Source: Bacteroidota bacterium
GTDB lineage: Bacteria > Bacteroidota > Bacteroidia > Palsa-948
Assembly (NCBI GenBank): GCA_016213405.1
Contig: JACRAM010000068.1
Span: forward strand, 41,597 to 105,596
Direction: 5' to 3'
DNA: 64,000 bases
The notes under the pieces are model-generated. The model was not told the DNA's origin and did no database searches. It saw nothing but the letters and a program-made list of their open reading frames with translations. Position 1 is the first letter of the stretch, and each line of letters begins with the position of its first letter. Shown here in pieces: positions 32,799 to 40,549 of the stretch. A program made the translations under genes and the position numbers.

Positions 32799-33901
32799 AA
32801 ACTCTTTTACTTCTCTCTGCTCTGCTGATTTTCGTTCACAATAGTTCGCTTGCCCAAACACAAACGGACATTCCATACGGAAGCGACCCTTTACAAAAAC
32901 TTGATTACTGGTCTGCCGCTTCTCCTGCTGCTCCGATAATTATTATTGCACACGGTGGAGGATGGTTTACGGGTGATAAAAGCGGAGCGCCCTATCAGAA
33001 CGCATCGCAACTTTTTAATAATGAAGGATACGCTGTGGTAAATATCAACTACCGCCTGACTCCCACAGTAACTTATCCTTCCCATATTGAGGACATTACC
33101 TGTGCGCTCGCATGGACAAAAAATAATGCTTCGCTGATGAATGGAGATTCATCCCGCATCGTAATTTATGGACATTCAGCAGGAGGACAGATAGCGGCAT
33201 ATCTTGGAGTGCGCCCCATCAACAGCATGCTTGCCGGATGTTCAAACACTGCGGGGTTGAATGTAGACGGTGTAATACTCACTTCTGCCACCGTTGATTT
33301 CGACATGACCAATCCTGCCGACTGGTCACCGATAATAAATATGCTTGGCGATACATCTTTATACTGGGATGTTGCCCAGCCGACAAATCATTGTGCAAAT
33401 AATTTCAGCACAAAGTTTTTAATTCTATGCGGAGACCTTGATAATTTATGGATAGACCAGGATTCCGCGTTTCACGATTCGCTGATTTATTATAATCATT
33501 GTTCGCGCCTGCATATGTTTACTGGATACGACCATAGCACTATGATAACGAATTTAACTGCAACCAATGCGGTGTTTCTTGCCATGACCTCATTTCTTGA
33601 TTCGCTTTGGAATAATCAACTTTGCATTCCAACAGGAATGGAAGAACCTTTGATTTCTTCTTTTACCGTATATCCCAACCCTTCCAGCGGGTATTTTACA
33701 GTTAACATTCCTCTTATAAGGCAAGCAAAAGCCGAATTAAAAATTGTAGATTTACTGGGAAAAGAGGTTTCTTTTCAAACTATAAAAGATAATTATCGCG
33801 AAACATTTTGCGTGAATTTGAACCTGCCCTGCGGAATTTATTTTCTGCAATTAAAATCCGATGACTTCATTCAAAACATAAAATTAGAAGTGATAAAATG
33901 A
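32795..33901 (+). CDS. Secreted alpha/beta hydrolase with T9SS type A domain
   Basis: The 368-residue protein has a signal peptide ending S-L-A-Q, then an esterase/lipase-like alpha/beta hydrolase domain (about 25-275). The oxyanion-hole motif is IIIAHGGGWFTG (HGGGW), and the nucleophile elbow is YGHSAGGQIAA (Ser about 127). The late His lies in FTGYDHSTMI and an Asp in CGDLDNLW. It is BD-FAE/carboxylesterase-like. A T9SS domain follows (about 290-368). The enzyme is predicted to act on esters outside the cell. It overlaps both neighbours by 4 bp. Confidence 0.85.
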   Translation: MKTLLLLSALLIFVHNSSLAQTQTDIPYGSDPLQKLDYWSAASPAAPIIIIAHGGGWFTGDKSGAPYQNASQLFNNEGYAVVNINYRLTPTVTYPSHIEDITCALAWTKNNASLMNGDSSRIVIYGHSAGGQIAAYLGVRPINSMLAGCSNTAGLNVDGVILTSATVDFDMTNPADWSPIINMLGDTSLYWDVAQPTNHCANNFSTKFLILCGDLDNLWIDQDSAFHDSLIYYNHCSRLHMFTGYDHSTMITNLTATNAVFLAMTSFLDSLWNNQLCIPTGMEEPLISSFTVYPNPSSGYFTVNIPLIRQAKAELKIVDLLGKEVSFQTIKDNYRETFCVNLNLPCGIYFLQLKSDDFIQNIKLEVIK

Positions 33902-35169
33902 GAACTTCCATTTTCTTTTCTGTTCTGATAATGGCGTTTGCCTCAAGCAGAATATTATCGCAGATTACTCCTCCTGCACAGCTGGCAACTGGTCCCGGAG
34001 GTCTTAATTATCCTTATACTACTTACGACAGTTCACGATACGGAACTGACATTACCAATATGTATTGGCTTTTCGAACCCGCCAGTCCATCCCCTGACTC
34101 TGTTCCGGTTATCGTAGTGTTTCACGGCACATTGCAGAATTATATGGATTCAACATTGGTTCCGCTGAATGAAATGTATTTGCTTCATCATTTTGCAAAG
34201 AAGGGATACATTGTAATCTATCCTTTGTATCAATATGGAGGCAACACACTGCTTTACCAACAGCAACTAACAGTTTCAGCTGGTGTAATTAATCTTGCGC
34301 TTACGGAATTAGATAACGGTGCTCATGTGAAACCCAAAAGGGATTTGAATGGAAAGGTAATGATTGGTGCCACCGGATATTCGCGCGGAGGAATGATGTC
34401 GCTGGAAATCGCCAACAACTATCAATCTCTCGGACTGCCTGCCTTTGATGCCGTTGCCGATTTTGTTGGTGGAGGAAATTATGATAGTTATGCCGGACTT
34501 CCTTCTACTACAAAAATAATTATCGTGCGCGCAAAAGATGATGCCTATAACATTGCATCACTGCAAGAAATAGAACAGGCATGGGACAGTTTGTACAATA
34601 TTCCCTGTTCCAATAAAAATTACCTTGAAATAAATTCTGATTCGCTTGGCTCTCCTCCCTTAACGGCTAATCATTATTTTTTTGTTGCAGACCCCAATAT
34701 TTCCAACTCTGTTGATGCGCTGGATTATTTCGGGAGCTGGAAATTCTGCATCGCGTTGTTCAACTGCACTTTTTACGGCACCAATTGCAGCTACGTATTC
34801 GGGGCAGGCAGCAATGTTACCTCTATGGGGAACTGGAGTAATGGCACACCTGTCACACAAGTAACGTTACTGGATTCATGCAGTACAACGGGAATTGAGG
34901 AGAATGGAAACGATGTTAATTCAGAAATTGATATTTATCCAAATCCAAACAACGGTGAGTTTGCGGTATACGGCTTGCAGTTTCCGGTTCAAATTCAAAT
35001 CTATAATTCGCTGGGGCAGAAAGTTCATAAGCAAACTATAAACAGCAGGCAGGAATCCATCAACCTGCTTGAATCAAAAGGAATTTATTTCTACCGTGTT
35101 ATTACTCCCTCTCCTTCAGGTGAGGGTTGGGGCGAGGTTGTTTCTTCCGGCAAGTTTATTATGGAGTAA
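33898..35169 (+). CDS. Secreted alpha/beta hydrolase-like protein with T9SS type A domain
   Basis: The 423-residue protein has a signal peptide ending I-L-S-Q (about 22), then an alpha/beta hydrolase-like region: VPVIVVFHGTLQNYMDS, and the nucleophile elbow GATGYSRGGMMSLEIA (Ser about 163). Later parts have VRAKDDAYNIA and NHYFFV (candidate Asp and His). A Cys-rich linker and a T9SS domain (about 345-423) follow. The end of the T9SS domain is encoded by a palindromic element (35107-35137), giving TPSPSGEGWGEVVS. Overlap of 4 bp with the upstream gene suggests one mRNA. Confidence 0.78.
   Translation: MRTSIFFSVLIMAFASSRILSQITPPAQLATGPGGLNYPYTTYDSSRYGTDITNMYWLFEPASPSPDSVPVIVVFHGTLQNYMDSTLVPLNEMYLLHHFAKKGYIVIYPLYQYGGNTLLYQQQLTVSAGVINLALTELDNGAHVKPKRDLNGKVMIGATGYSRGGMMSLEIANNYQSLGLPAFDAVADFVGGGNYDSYAGLPSTTKIIIVRAKDDAYNIASLQEIEQAWDSLYNIPCSNKNYLEINSDSLGSPPLTANHYFFVADPNISNSVDALDYFGSWKFCIALFNCTFYGTNCSYVFGAGSNVTSMGNWSNGTPVTQVTLLDSCSTTGIEENGNDVNSEIDIYPNPNNGEFAVYGLQFPVQIQIYNSLGQKVHKQTINSRQESINLLESKGIYFYRVITPSPSGEGWGEVVSSGKFIME
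35107..35137. repeat. In-frame palindromic element in a T9SS domain
   Basis: CCCTCTCC, loop, GGTGAGGG and the tail TTGGGGCGAGG match the 15006-15040 type. It encodes S-P-S-G-E-G-W-G-E-V close to the protein's C-terminus, yet leaves the terminal motif (GKFIME) intact. Confidence 0.7.
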
Positions 35170-35178
35170 AATCTTATT

Positions 35179-36699
35179 ATGAAAAAGCTTCTCCTCTACA
35201 CCCTATTTATTACTCATTACTCATTATTCATTTGTTCTGCACAGTCTCCTGGCGATTCTCTTTTCAACTCTGCTCAGATTCACACAATAAAAATATTTTT
35301 CAGCCAGACTGGCTGGTACGATTCCTTGATTGCTTACAAACCACTGGATAAGAAAATGCTGGGCGATGTGGAGATTGACGGAACGTATATAGATTCCGTT
35401 GGCATTCAGTTCAAAGGCAATTCATCCTTTAACGCACCCGGGATTAAAAAACCATGGAAAATTGATTTCAATGAGTTTGTGAGCGGAACAAAATATGACG
35501 GAGTAAAAACAATTAACCTGAACAACGTTGTCGGAGACCCCAGTTTCATGCGCGAAAAACTTTTTGATGACTTCTGCCGGACAGTTGGCATTGAAGCGCC
35601 CCGCGCCACCTATACAAATGTGTATGTAAATAACGTTCTTTGGGGATTTTATGTGCTGGTGGAGCAAGTGAACAAAACCTTTCTTACTACTGAATATGGA
35701 AATAACGCGGGCAACCTCTTTAAAGGTGATGGAAATGGAACCCTTCAGTGGTACGGAACTTCTCAATCAAATTACTATGGAAAGTATGAACTCAAAACCA
35801 ATGAAACTCTCAACGACTGGACTGACCTTGTTCACCTGATTGACGAAATCAATAACACGCCTTCTTTAAATTTTTACGATTCACTGGAAGCTGTACTGAA
35901 CACTTCGGCTTGGATGGAGGCATGGGCTGCAAATAACATTTTTGTGAATCTTGATTCGTATATCGGAACAGGTCATAACTATTACATCTATCATAATGCT
36001 GTTACTGATAAATTTGATTTTATCATCTGGGATGCAAACGAGGCGTTTGGAAAGTTCAGTCAGGGAATGTCTGTTGCTCAACTGGAAAGCTTGAGTATGG
36101 CATACATTCCGAATCCTCCCGGTCCTCCCGGTCGTCCGCTTACTGATAAAATGATTCAGAACACAACTTACTATAACACCTATGTGAATACGATTTGCAA
36201 TTATGTGGCAAATTATTTTTCCAGCGCTTATCTTAATACTAAAATTGATAGTTTGTACCCTATCATCAAGCCTTATGTGTATGCTGACCCGAATAAATCA
36301 TTCTCTAATCAGAATTTTGAAGACAACATCAACATGAATGTTATGGGAAACATTCCAGGCATTAAATCATTTATCACTAACAGGCGTGCAAGTTTAATCA
36401 GCCAGCTTACTTCTTTCGGATGCAACATGGGAATTGATGAAGAAAATAATTCTGTTGAAGTGAATGTTTATCCGAATCCGTTTATTGATAAAGCGACTAT
36501 TGAGGTTATTGGTCATCCGTCATCGGTGATCGGTTCTGAATTTACATTATACGATGTATTCGGAAGAGAAGTGATGCGGTTACCGATTACTGATGACCGA
36601 TTACTGATTACCCGCGATAATCTTTCAAGCGGAATACATTTTTATAGAATCATTGCCGAAAACATTCCTGTAGCATCAGGCAAACTTGTTGTTGAGTAA
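35179..36699 (+). CDS. CotH kinase family protein with T9SS type A domain (2)
   Basis: The 506-residue protein is a close paralogue of the 29820 protein. Its signal peptide (ending I-C-S-A-Q) is encoded partly by ACTCATT heptamers (35205-35239). The CotH domain has FKGNSSFNAPGIKKPWKIDF, FMREKLFDDFCRTVGIEAPR, WGFYVLVEQVNKTFL and IIWDANEAFGKFSQG. A PGPPGRP loop lies near residue 316. The T9SS domain begins VYPNPF and carries an inverted pair of heptamer runs (36503-36528 and 36590-36622). It is the last gene of the T9SS run. Confidence 0.87.
   Translation: MKKLLLYTLFITHYSLFICSAQSPGDSLFNSAQIHTIKIFFSQTGWYDSLIAYKPLDKKMLGDVEIDGTYIDSVGIQFKGNSSFNAPGIKKPWKIDFNEFVSGTKYDGVKTINLNNVVGDPSFMREKLFDDFCRTVGIEAPRATYTNVYVNNVLWGFYVLVEQVNKTFLTTEYGNNAGNLFKGDGNGTLQWYGTSQSNYYGKYELKTNETLNDWTDLVHLIDEINNTPSLNFYDSLEAVLNTSAWMEAWAANNIFVNLDSYIGTGHNYYIYHNAVTDKFDFIIWDANEAFGKFSQGMSVAQLESLSMAYIPNPPGPPGRPLTDKMIQNTTYYNTYVNTICNYVANYFSSAYLNTKIDSLYPIIKPYVYADPNKSFSNQNFEDNINMNVMGNIPGIKSFITNRRASLISQLTSFGCNMGIDEENNSVEVNVYPNPFIDKATIEVIGHPSSVIGSEFTLYDVFGREVMRLPITDDRLLITRDNLSSGIHFYRIIAENIPVASGKLVVE
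36503..36622. repeat. Heptamer inverted pair in the T9SS domain of the second CotH protein
   Basis: GGTCATC/CGTCATC/GGTGATC words (36510-36535) face ATTACTG/ATGACCG/ATTACTG words (36592-36620). They are in frame and approximately complementary. Confidence 0.6.
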
Positions 36700-36736
36700 A
36701 ATTTTCTATTACTTCTTTCGTTCAACATCGCATAAC

Positions 36737-36744
36737 TAACTTTG
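36737..36744 (+). promoter_or_regulatory. -7 element of the 36752 gene
   Basis: TAACTTTG fits TAnnTTTG and ends seven bases before the ATG. Upstream, TTTCG near 36716 is a weak -33. The leader would be very short. Confidence 0.5.
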
Positions 36745-36751
36745 CGAAACT

Positions 36752-37228
36752 ATGCGGAATGTAAAATTACTCAGGCAAATTAAGATGCTGATTCTTCTTT
36801 TCATCATTCTTCTTGTATTGAGCGGTATCACTGCTTTTCCTATCAAGTGGCAATTAGATTTAGTTCGCGATTATATTTTTTCTTTCGCTGAAGAAAATAG
36901 TATTCGGCAATGGTTTATGAAAATTTATGATGGCATAACTAATACCTATGAAAAATACCCGTTCATTGCTTACGGAACCGATTGGCTGGCTTTCGCTCAC
37001 ATTGTGATTGCCATTGCTTTCATCGGTCCTTACCGCGACCCGGTGAAAAACATATGGGTAATTCAATTCGGAATGATTGCGAGCGTGATGGTTTTTCCTT
37101 TAGCATTTATTGCAGGAAACATTAGGAGCATTCCTTTCTTCTGGCAACTGATTGATTGTTCATTCGGAGTATTCGGATTTCTGCTTTTATATATCATCTA
37201 CAGAAAAATAAAGAAACTCGAAGAATGA
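36752..37228 (+). CDS. Four-helix membrane protein, unknown
   Basis: The 158-residue protein has hydrophobic helices at about 12-29, 75-93, 104-123 and 132-150, and a basic C-terminus. A conserved-looking stretch DWLAFAHIVIAIAFIGPYRDP lies in the middle, shared in my memory with unnamed Bacteroidota membrane proteins. Its stop overlaps the next start by 4 bp (ATGA), and the third gene follows closely, so three genes form a unit. Confidence 0.65.
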   Translation: MRNVKLLRQIKMLILLFIILLVLSGITAFPIKWQLDLVRDYIFSFAEENSIRQWFMKIYDGITNTYEKYPFIAYGTDWLAFAHIVIAIAFIGPYRDPVKNIWVIQFGMIASVMVFPLAFIAGNIRSIPFFWQLIDCSFGVFGFLLLYIIYRKIKKLEE

Positions 37229-37914
37229 AACGCACTCTCCTCTGGCTCACACTCTTTAGCATTGCAATGGGTTATCTTGAAACCTCAGTGGTGGTGTATC
37301 TCCGCGCGATTTATTACCCCAACGGTTTTAATTTCCCTATGGCGAATATGAGTTCAGCCATCGCCATTACAGAACTTGGAAGAGAAGCGGCAACCATCAT
37401 TATGCTTGCCGGAATCGGAATTGTTGCGGGAAAAAATTCCACACAACGATTCGCATGGTTTCTTTACTGCTTCGCCATATGGGATATTTTCTATTATGTA
37501 TTTCTTAAACTTCTTCTCAACTGGCCTGAATCGCTTTTCACATGGGATATTCTTTTTCTCATTCCGCTTCCATGGGTAAGCCCGGTAATTTGCCCATGCA
37601 TTGTTTCTTTAAGTATGATTTTTCTGGCCATTTCTCTTATTTATTTCAACAATAAAAGTTCTTCAATAAGAATTAATTCAAAGGAGTGGGTTTTATTCAT
37701 TTGCGGAAGTTTCGTGGTTATTGTTTCATTCATTATTGATTGTTTCACCTTCATGAAATCGTATGAAGGACCGATGCTGAAAGCAGTTTCATTATATGTT
37801 CCCGTTCGTTTCGACTGGTGGATTTTCTGGCTCGGAGAAATTTTTATCCTTACTGCCATTGCACAGTTTTACGTTCGCGCCAAAAGATTAATTTTGGCAA
37901 GTGAATTTCCTTAG
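37225..37914 (+). CDS. Multi-spanning membrane protein, unknown
   Basis: The 229-residue protein starts MKRTLLWLTLFSIAMGYLE (ATG 37225, coupled to the preceding stop). It has about six hydrophobic helices, including IFYYVFLKLLLNWPESLFTW and VSPVICPCIVSLSMIFLAI. No catalytic motif is recognised. It overlaps the start of the peptidase gene by 14 bp, so the three genes are coupled. Confidence 0.62.
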   Translation: MKRTLLWLTLFSIAMGYLETSVVVYLRAIYYPNGFNFPMANMSSAIAITELGREAATIIMLAGIGIVAGKNSTQRFAWFLYCFAIWDIFYYVFLKLLLNWPESLFTWDILFLIPLPWVSPVICPCIVSLSMIFLAISLIYFNNKSSSIRINSKEWVLFICGSFVVIVSFIIDCFTFMKSYEGPMLKAVSLYVPVRFDWWIFWLGEIFILTAIAQFYVRAKRLILASEFP

Positions 37915-38737
37915 AAGATATTCTGCATTGGCACTGGTAGTTCTCTCCGTTGAAGTACTCCTGCTCTATCTCTTCCGCACACCACTGAAAGATGTTGCAC
38001 GCGTTCCGAGAACATTCGAACAAGTAATGTTTGGAGATAACGTTTTTTCCGCTTCTGTACTGCCATCCTTATTCACCTCTTCAGAACCATCAACCATCAA
38101 TCATCAACCATTAGCCATTATCAAACACACTTTCCTCGAACAAAAATTAATTGCTTTTGGACTAGTTAATATAAACACCCTTGATCCTTCTATTAAAGTC
38201 AATCTGAAATATTCCACAGAAGATAATTTTCTGCACAAGAATATGTACGGAGAATTAAAAAATTGTTACCTACAAAAAGACATTGCTGATAAAGTTATGA
38301 AAGCTCAAAAAATTCTGAAAGAAAAATTTCCGTTCTACTCATTAATTATCTACGATGGAGTGCGCCCCCTTTCAATTCAACAGATGATGTGGGATGAACT
38401 GCAAGTGCCCGAAAAACTAAAAGACAAATATGTTTCAAATCCTGAAGTGGGTTCGCTTCACAACTTTGGTTGCGCGGTGGATGTGAGCATTGTGAATGAA
38501 GATTCTTGGGAAATGGACATGGGTACTCCTTACGATTATTTTGGAGAACTCGGCCACCCAATTGCCGAATCAAGAATGATTGAAGAAGGAAAACTCACAT
38601 GGCGTCAGTTTGAAAACAGAAAACTTCTGCGTGATGTAATGGCAGAAGCCGGCTTCATGGGCATCACCACTGAATGGTGGCATTTTAACGGAAACTCTCT
38701 GAATACAGCCGGAGAAAAATATCACATCGTAGAATGA
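37901..38737 (+). CDS. M15D peptidase, D-Ala-D-Ala dipeptidase (VanX-like)
   Basis: The 278-residue enzyme starts at GTG 37901, with an N-terminal hydrophobic helix (about 8-28) that anchors or exports it. A linker region encoded by heptamers (38086-38120) follows. The catalytic domain has YDGVRPLSIQQMMWDELQVP, the metal site SLHNFGCAVDVS (His, Asp) and EWWHFNGNS (Glu and His). These are the M15D zinc ligands and catalytic Glu. VanX-type enzymes cleave D-Ala-D-Ala or peptidoglycan-derived dipeptides. The genetic setting does not suggest vancomycin resistance. Confidence 0.87.
   Translation: MNFLRRYSALALVVLSVEVLLLYLFRTPLKDVARVPRTFEQVMFGDNVFSASVLPSLFTSSEPSTINHQPLAIIKHTFLEQKLIAFGLVNINTLDPSIKVNLKYSTEDNFLHKNMYGELKNCYLQKDIADKVMKAQKILKEKFPFYSLIIYDGVRPLSIQQMMWDELQVPEKLKDKYVSNPEVGSLHNFGCAVDVSIVNEDSWEMDMGTPYDYFGELGHPIAESRMIEEGKLTWRQFENRKLLRDVMAEAGFMGITTEWWHFNGNSLNTAGEKYHIVE
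38086..38120. repeat. Heptamer run in the peptidase linker
   Basis: ACCATCA, ACCATCA, ATCATCA, ACCATTA and GCCATTA are consecutive and in frame, encoding the low-complexity PSTINHQPLAI linker between membrane anchor and catalytic domain. Confidence 0.65.
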
Positions 38738-38881
38738 AAATTACATCCCCAGTGTTAAAAACAAATAAATGTATTTATGATTTCAGTCATGTATCACATT
38801 GGGCTAATATTTTTACTTTCGCTCAGTTTTAATTCATGTATGAAGAAAAATAATTCAACAAGAAAATAGTCTCTAAAGCCG

Positions 38882-38912
38882 AATCCCTTGCCATGTGCCT
38901 GGGATTTTTTGT
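38882..38912 (+). terminator. Intrinsic terminator after the peptidase gene
   Basis: AATCCC pairs with GGGATT around a 13-base loop, followed by TTTTTG. It lies between the peptidase and pntAA. Confidence 0.7.
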
Positions 38913-38934
38913 TTTAGAAAAATAAAAACGCACT

Positions 38935-40062
38935 ATGAAATTCTCAGTACCCAAAGAAACCAAACTGAAAGAAAACCGCGTGGCGCTCACTCCCGATGTG
39001 GTGAAAGGGCTCGTCAAAAAAGGTTTCGAAATTGTGGTGGAAGCAGGAGCGGGCTTAAATTCCTTTTATGCCGATGATGCTTACACCGCTGCCGGGGCAA
39101 GTATAGTTGACAAAAACAAATGCTATTCTGATTCCGATGTGGTGCTGAAAGTGAATGCGCCACTGCCCGAAGAAATTTCTATGATGAAGAAAGAAGCGAT
39201 TCTGATTTCATTCATGTTCGCAGCAACAAATCCTCAATTGGTGGAAGCATGTTCTAAAGCCGGCATCTCGGCTTTTTCCATGGATGCGGTGCCTCGTATT
39301 TCGCGCGCTCAAAAAATGGATGCACTTTCTTCACAAGCGAATCTGGCCGGATATAAAGCTGTGATTATGGCGGCCGACACATTAGGAAAAATATTCCCGA
39401 TGATGACAACCGCTGCTGGAACAATTCGTCCCTCTAAAGTTGTAATCTTTGGAGCGGGAGTTGCAGGACTGCAGGCAATTGCAACAGCAAAACGTTTAGG
39501 AGCTGTAGTAGAAGTATCTGATATACGCCCAGAAACAAAAGAGCAAGTACAATCTCTTGGCGGGAAATTTATTGAAGTGAAAGGAGATGATTCTATTAAA
39601 ATGGAAGGCGGATATGTAAAAGGAGTGTCGGATGAATTTCTGAAGAAGCAGCAGGAATTAGTTGGCAAACATGTGAAAGAAGCCGACATCGTAATCACCA
39701 CCGCACTTATTCCCGGAAGGAAAGCTCCTCTTCTCGTTACAGAAGAAATGGTGAAGAGCATGAAATTCGGTTCTGTGATTCTTGACATGGCTGTTGAATC
39801 CGGAGGAAATGTGGTGGGAAGCGAACTCAACAAAACAGTAGTGAAGCACGGAGTCACCATTATTGGCGAAGGAAATATCCCATCGCTTCTTCCGCTGAAC
39901 GCAAGCGACCTTTACGCAAAAAATATTGAAACACTTCTACTCCACCTTGCCGATAAAGACAAATTCAAATGGGAGATGGAAGAAGATATCACAAAAGGAA
40001 GTTTAATCGTGCACAAAGGAGTGGCGGTACATCCAAGTGTAAGTAAACCAGTAAACGCATAA
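38935..40062 (+). CDS. pntAA: NAD(P) transhydrogenase subunit alpha part 1
   Basis: The 375-residue soluble subunit contains the AlaDH/PNT N-terminal domain (KFSVPKETKLKENRVALTPD) and the NAD-binding Rossmann fold VVIFGAGVAGLQAIATAKRL (about 168-187) with DIRPETKEQVQSLGG. The RQD loop-like region is present. It is dI of the proton-translocating transhydrogenase. The domain II/III polypeptides are encoded by the next two genes, so the enzyme is of the three-polypeptide type known from Rhodospirillum and many Bacteroidota. Confidence 0.93.
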   Translation: MKFSVPKETKLKENRVALTPDVVKGLVKKGFEIVVEAGAGLNSFYADDAYTAAGASIVDKNKCYSDSDVVLKVNAPLPEEISMMKKEAILISFMFAATNPQLVEACSKAGISAFSMDAVPRISRAQKMDALSSQANLAGYKAVIMAADTLGKIFPMMTTAAGTIRPSKVVIFGAGVAGLQAIATAKRLGAVVEVSDIRPETKEQVQSLGGKFIEVKGDDSIKMEGGYVKGVSDEFLKKQQELVGKHVKEADIVITTALIPGRKAPLLVTEEMVKSMKFGSVILDMAVESGGNVVGSELNKTVVKHGVTIIGEGNIPSLLPLNASDLYAKNIETLLLHLADKDKFKWEMEEDITKGSLIVHKGVAVHPSVSKPVNA

Positions 40063-40067
40063 TACAT

Positions 40068-40120
40068 GCCTCACCCCTAACCCCTCTCCTCGAGGAGAGG
40101 GGAACAAAAAGGGGTGAGAC
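40068..40120. repeat. Palindromic element between pntAA and pntAB
   Basis: GCCTCACCCC (40068) and GGGGTGAGAC (40120) are outer arms. An inner palindrome of CCCCTCTCC and GGAGAGGGG (40081-40102) sits inside. Same family as 6963-6999. Confidence 0.8.
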
Positions 40121-40135
40121 AAAATAATTCAAATT

Positions 40136-40444
40136 ATGGAAAATATTCTAAATTTTATCTCCGAAAATCAGATGACATTTTACTTCGTCATCCTTTCCAT
40201 CTTCGTTGGGGTGGAAGTAATCGGAAATGTGCCGACCGTTTTGCACACACCGCTGATGAGCGGAGCAAATGCCATTCACGGAGTAGTGATTGTAGGAGCC
40301 ATCTTCGTAATGCTGAATGTGGATCCTGAAAATTATCTGGCGCTCGCTCTCGGATTTCTCGCGGTGTTTCTCGGAACACTGAATGTGGTCGGAGGGTTTG
40401 TGGTGACAGACAGAATGTTGGAAATGTTTAAAAAGAAAAAATAA
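40136..40444 (+). CDS. pntAB: NAD(P) transhydrogenase subunit alpha part 2
   Basis: The 102-residue membrane subunit has three helices and the conserved segment GVEVIGNVPTVLHTPLMSGA and NAIHGVVIVGAIFVM, the dII alpha part of transhydrogenase. It forms part of the proton channel with PntB. The spacing to both neighbours is filled with palindromes. Confidence 0.93.
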   Translation: MENILNFISENQMTFYFVILSIFVGVEVIGNVPTVLHTPLMSGANAIHGVVIVGAIFVMLNVDPENYLALALGFLAVFLGTLNVVGGFVVTDRMLEMFKKKK

Positions 40445-40451
40445 AAACAAA

Positions 40452-40536
40452 GAGCCCCACCCCACCCTCCCCATTGGGGAGGGAGAAAGGTGGAAAAATA
40501 AGTCCTCCCCGATGGGGAGGATTTAGGAGGGGCTCC
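40452..40536. repeat. Pair of palindromes between pntAB and pntB
   Basis: Copy 1 (CCCTCCCC...GGGGAGGG, 40464-40483) and copy 2 (CCTCCCC...GGGGAGG, 40504-40519) are enclosed by GAGCCCC (40453) and GGGGCTC (40535). Together they would fold as a three-hairpin structure. Confidence 0.75.
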
Positions 40537-40549
40537 AAATATTTAATTT

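Noticed and set aside
37901..38737. Vancomycin resistance gene vanX
   Set aside because: There are no vanH/vanA/vanR/S neighbours; M15D peptidases are ordinary in Gram-negative genomes.
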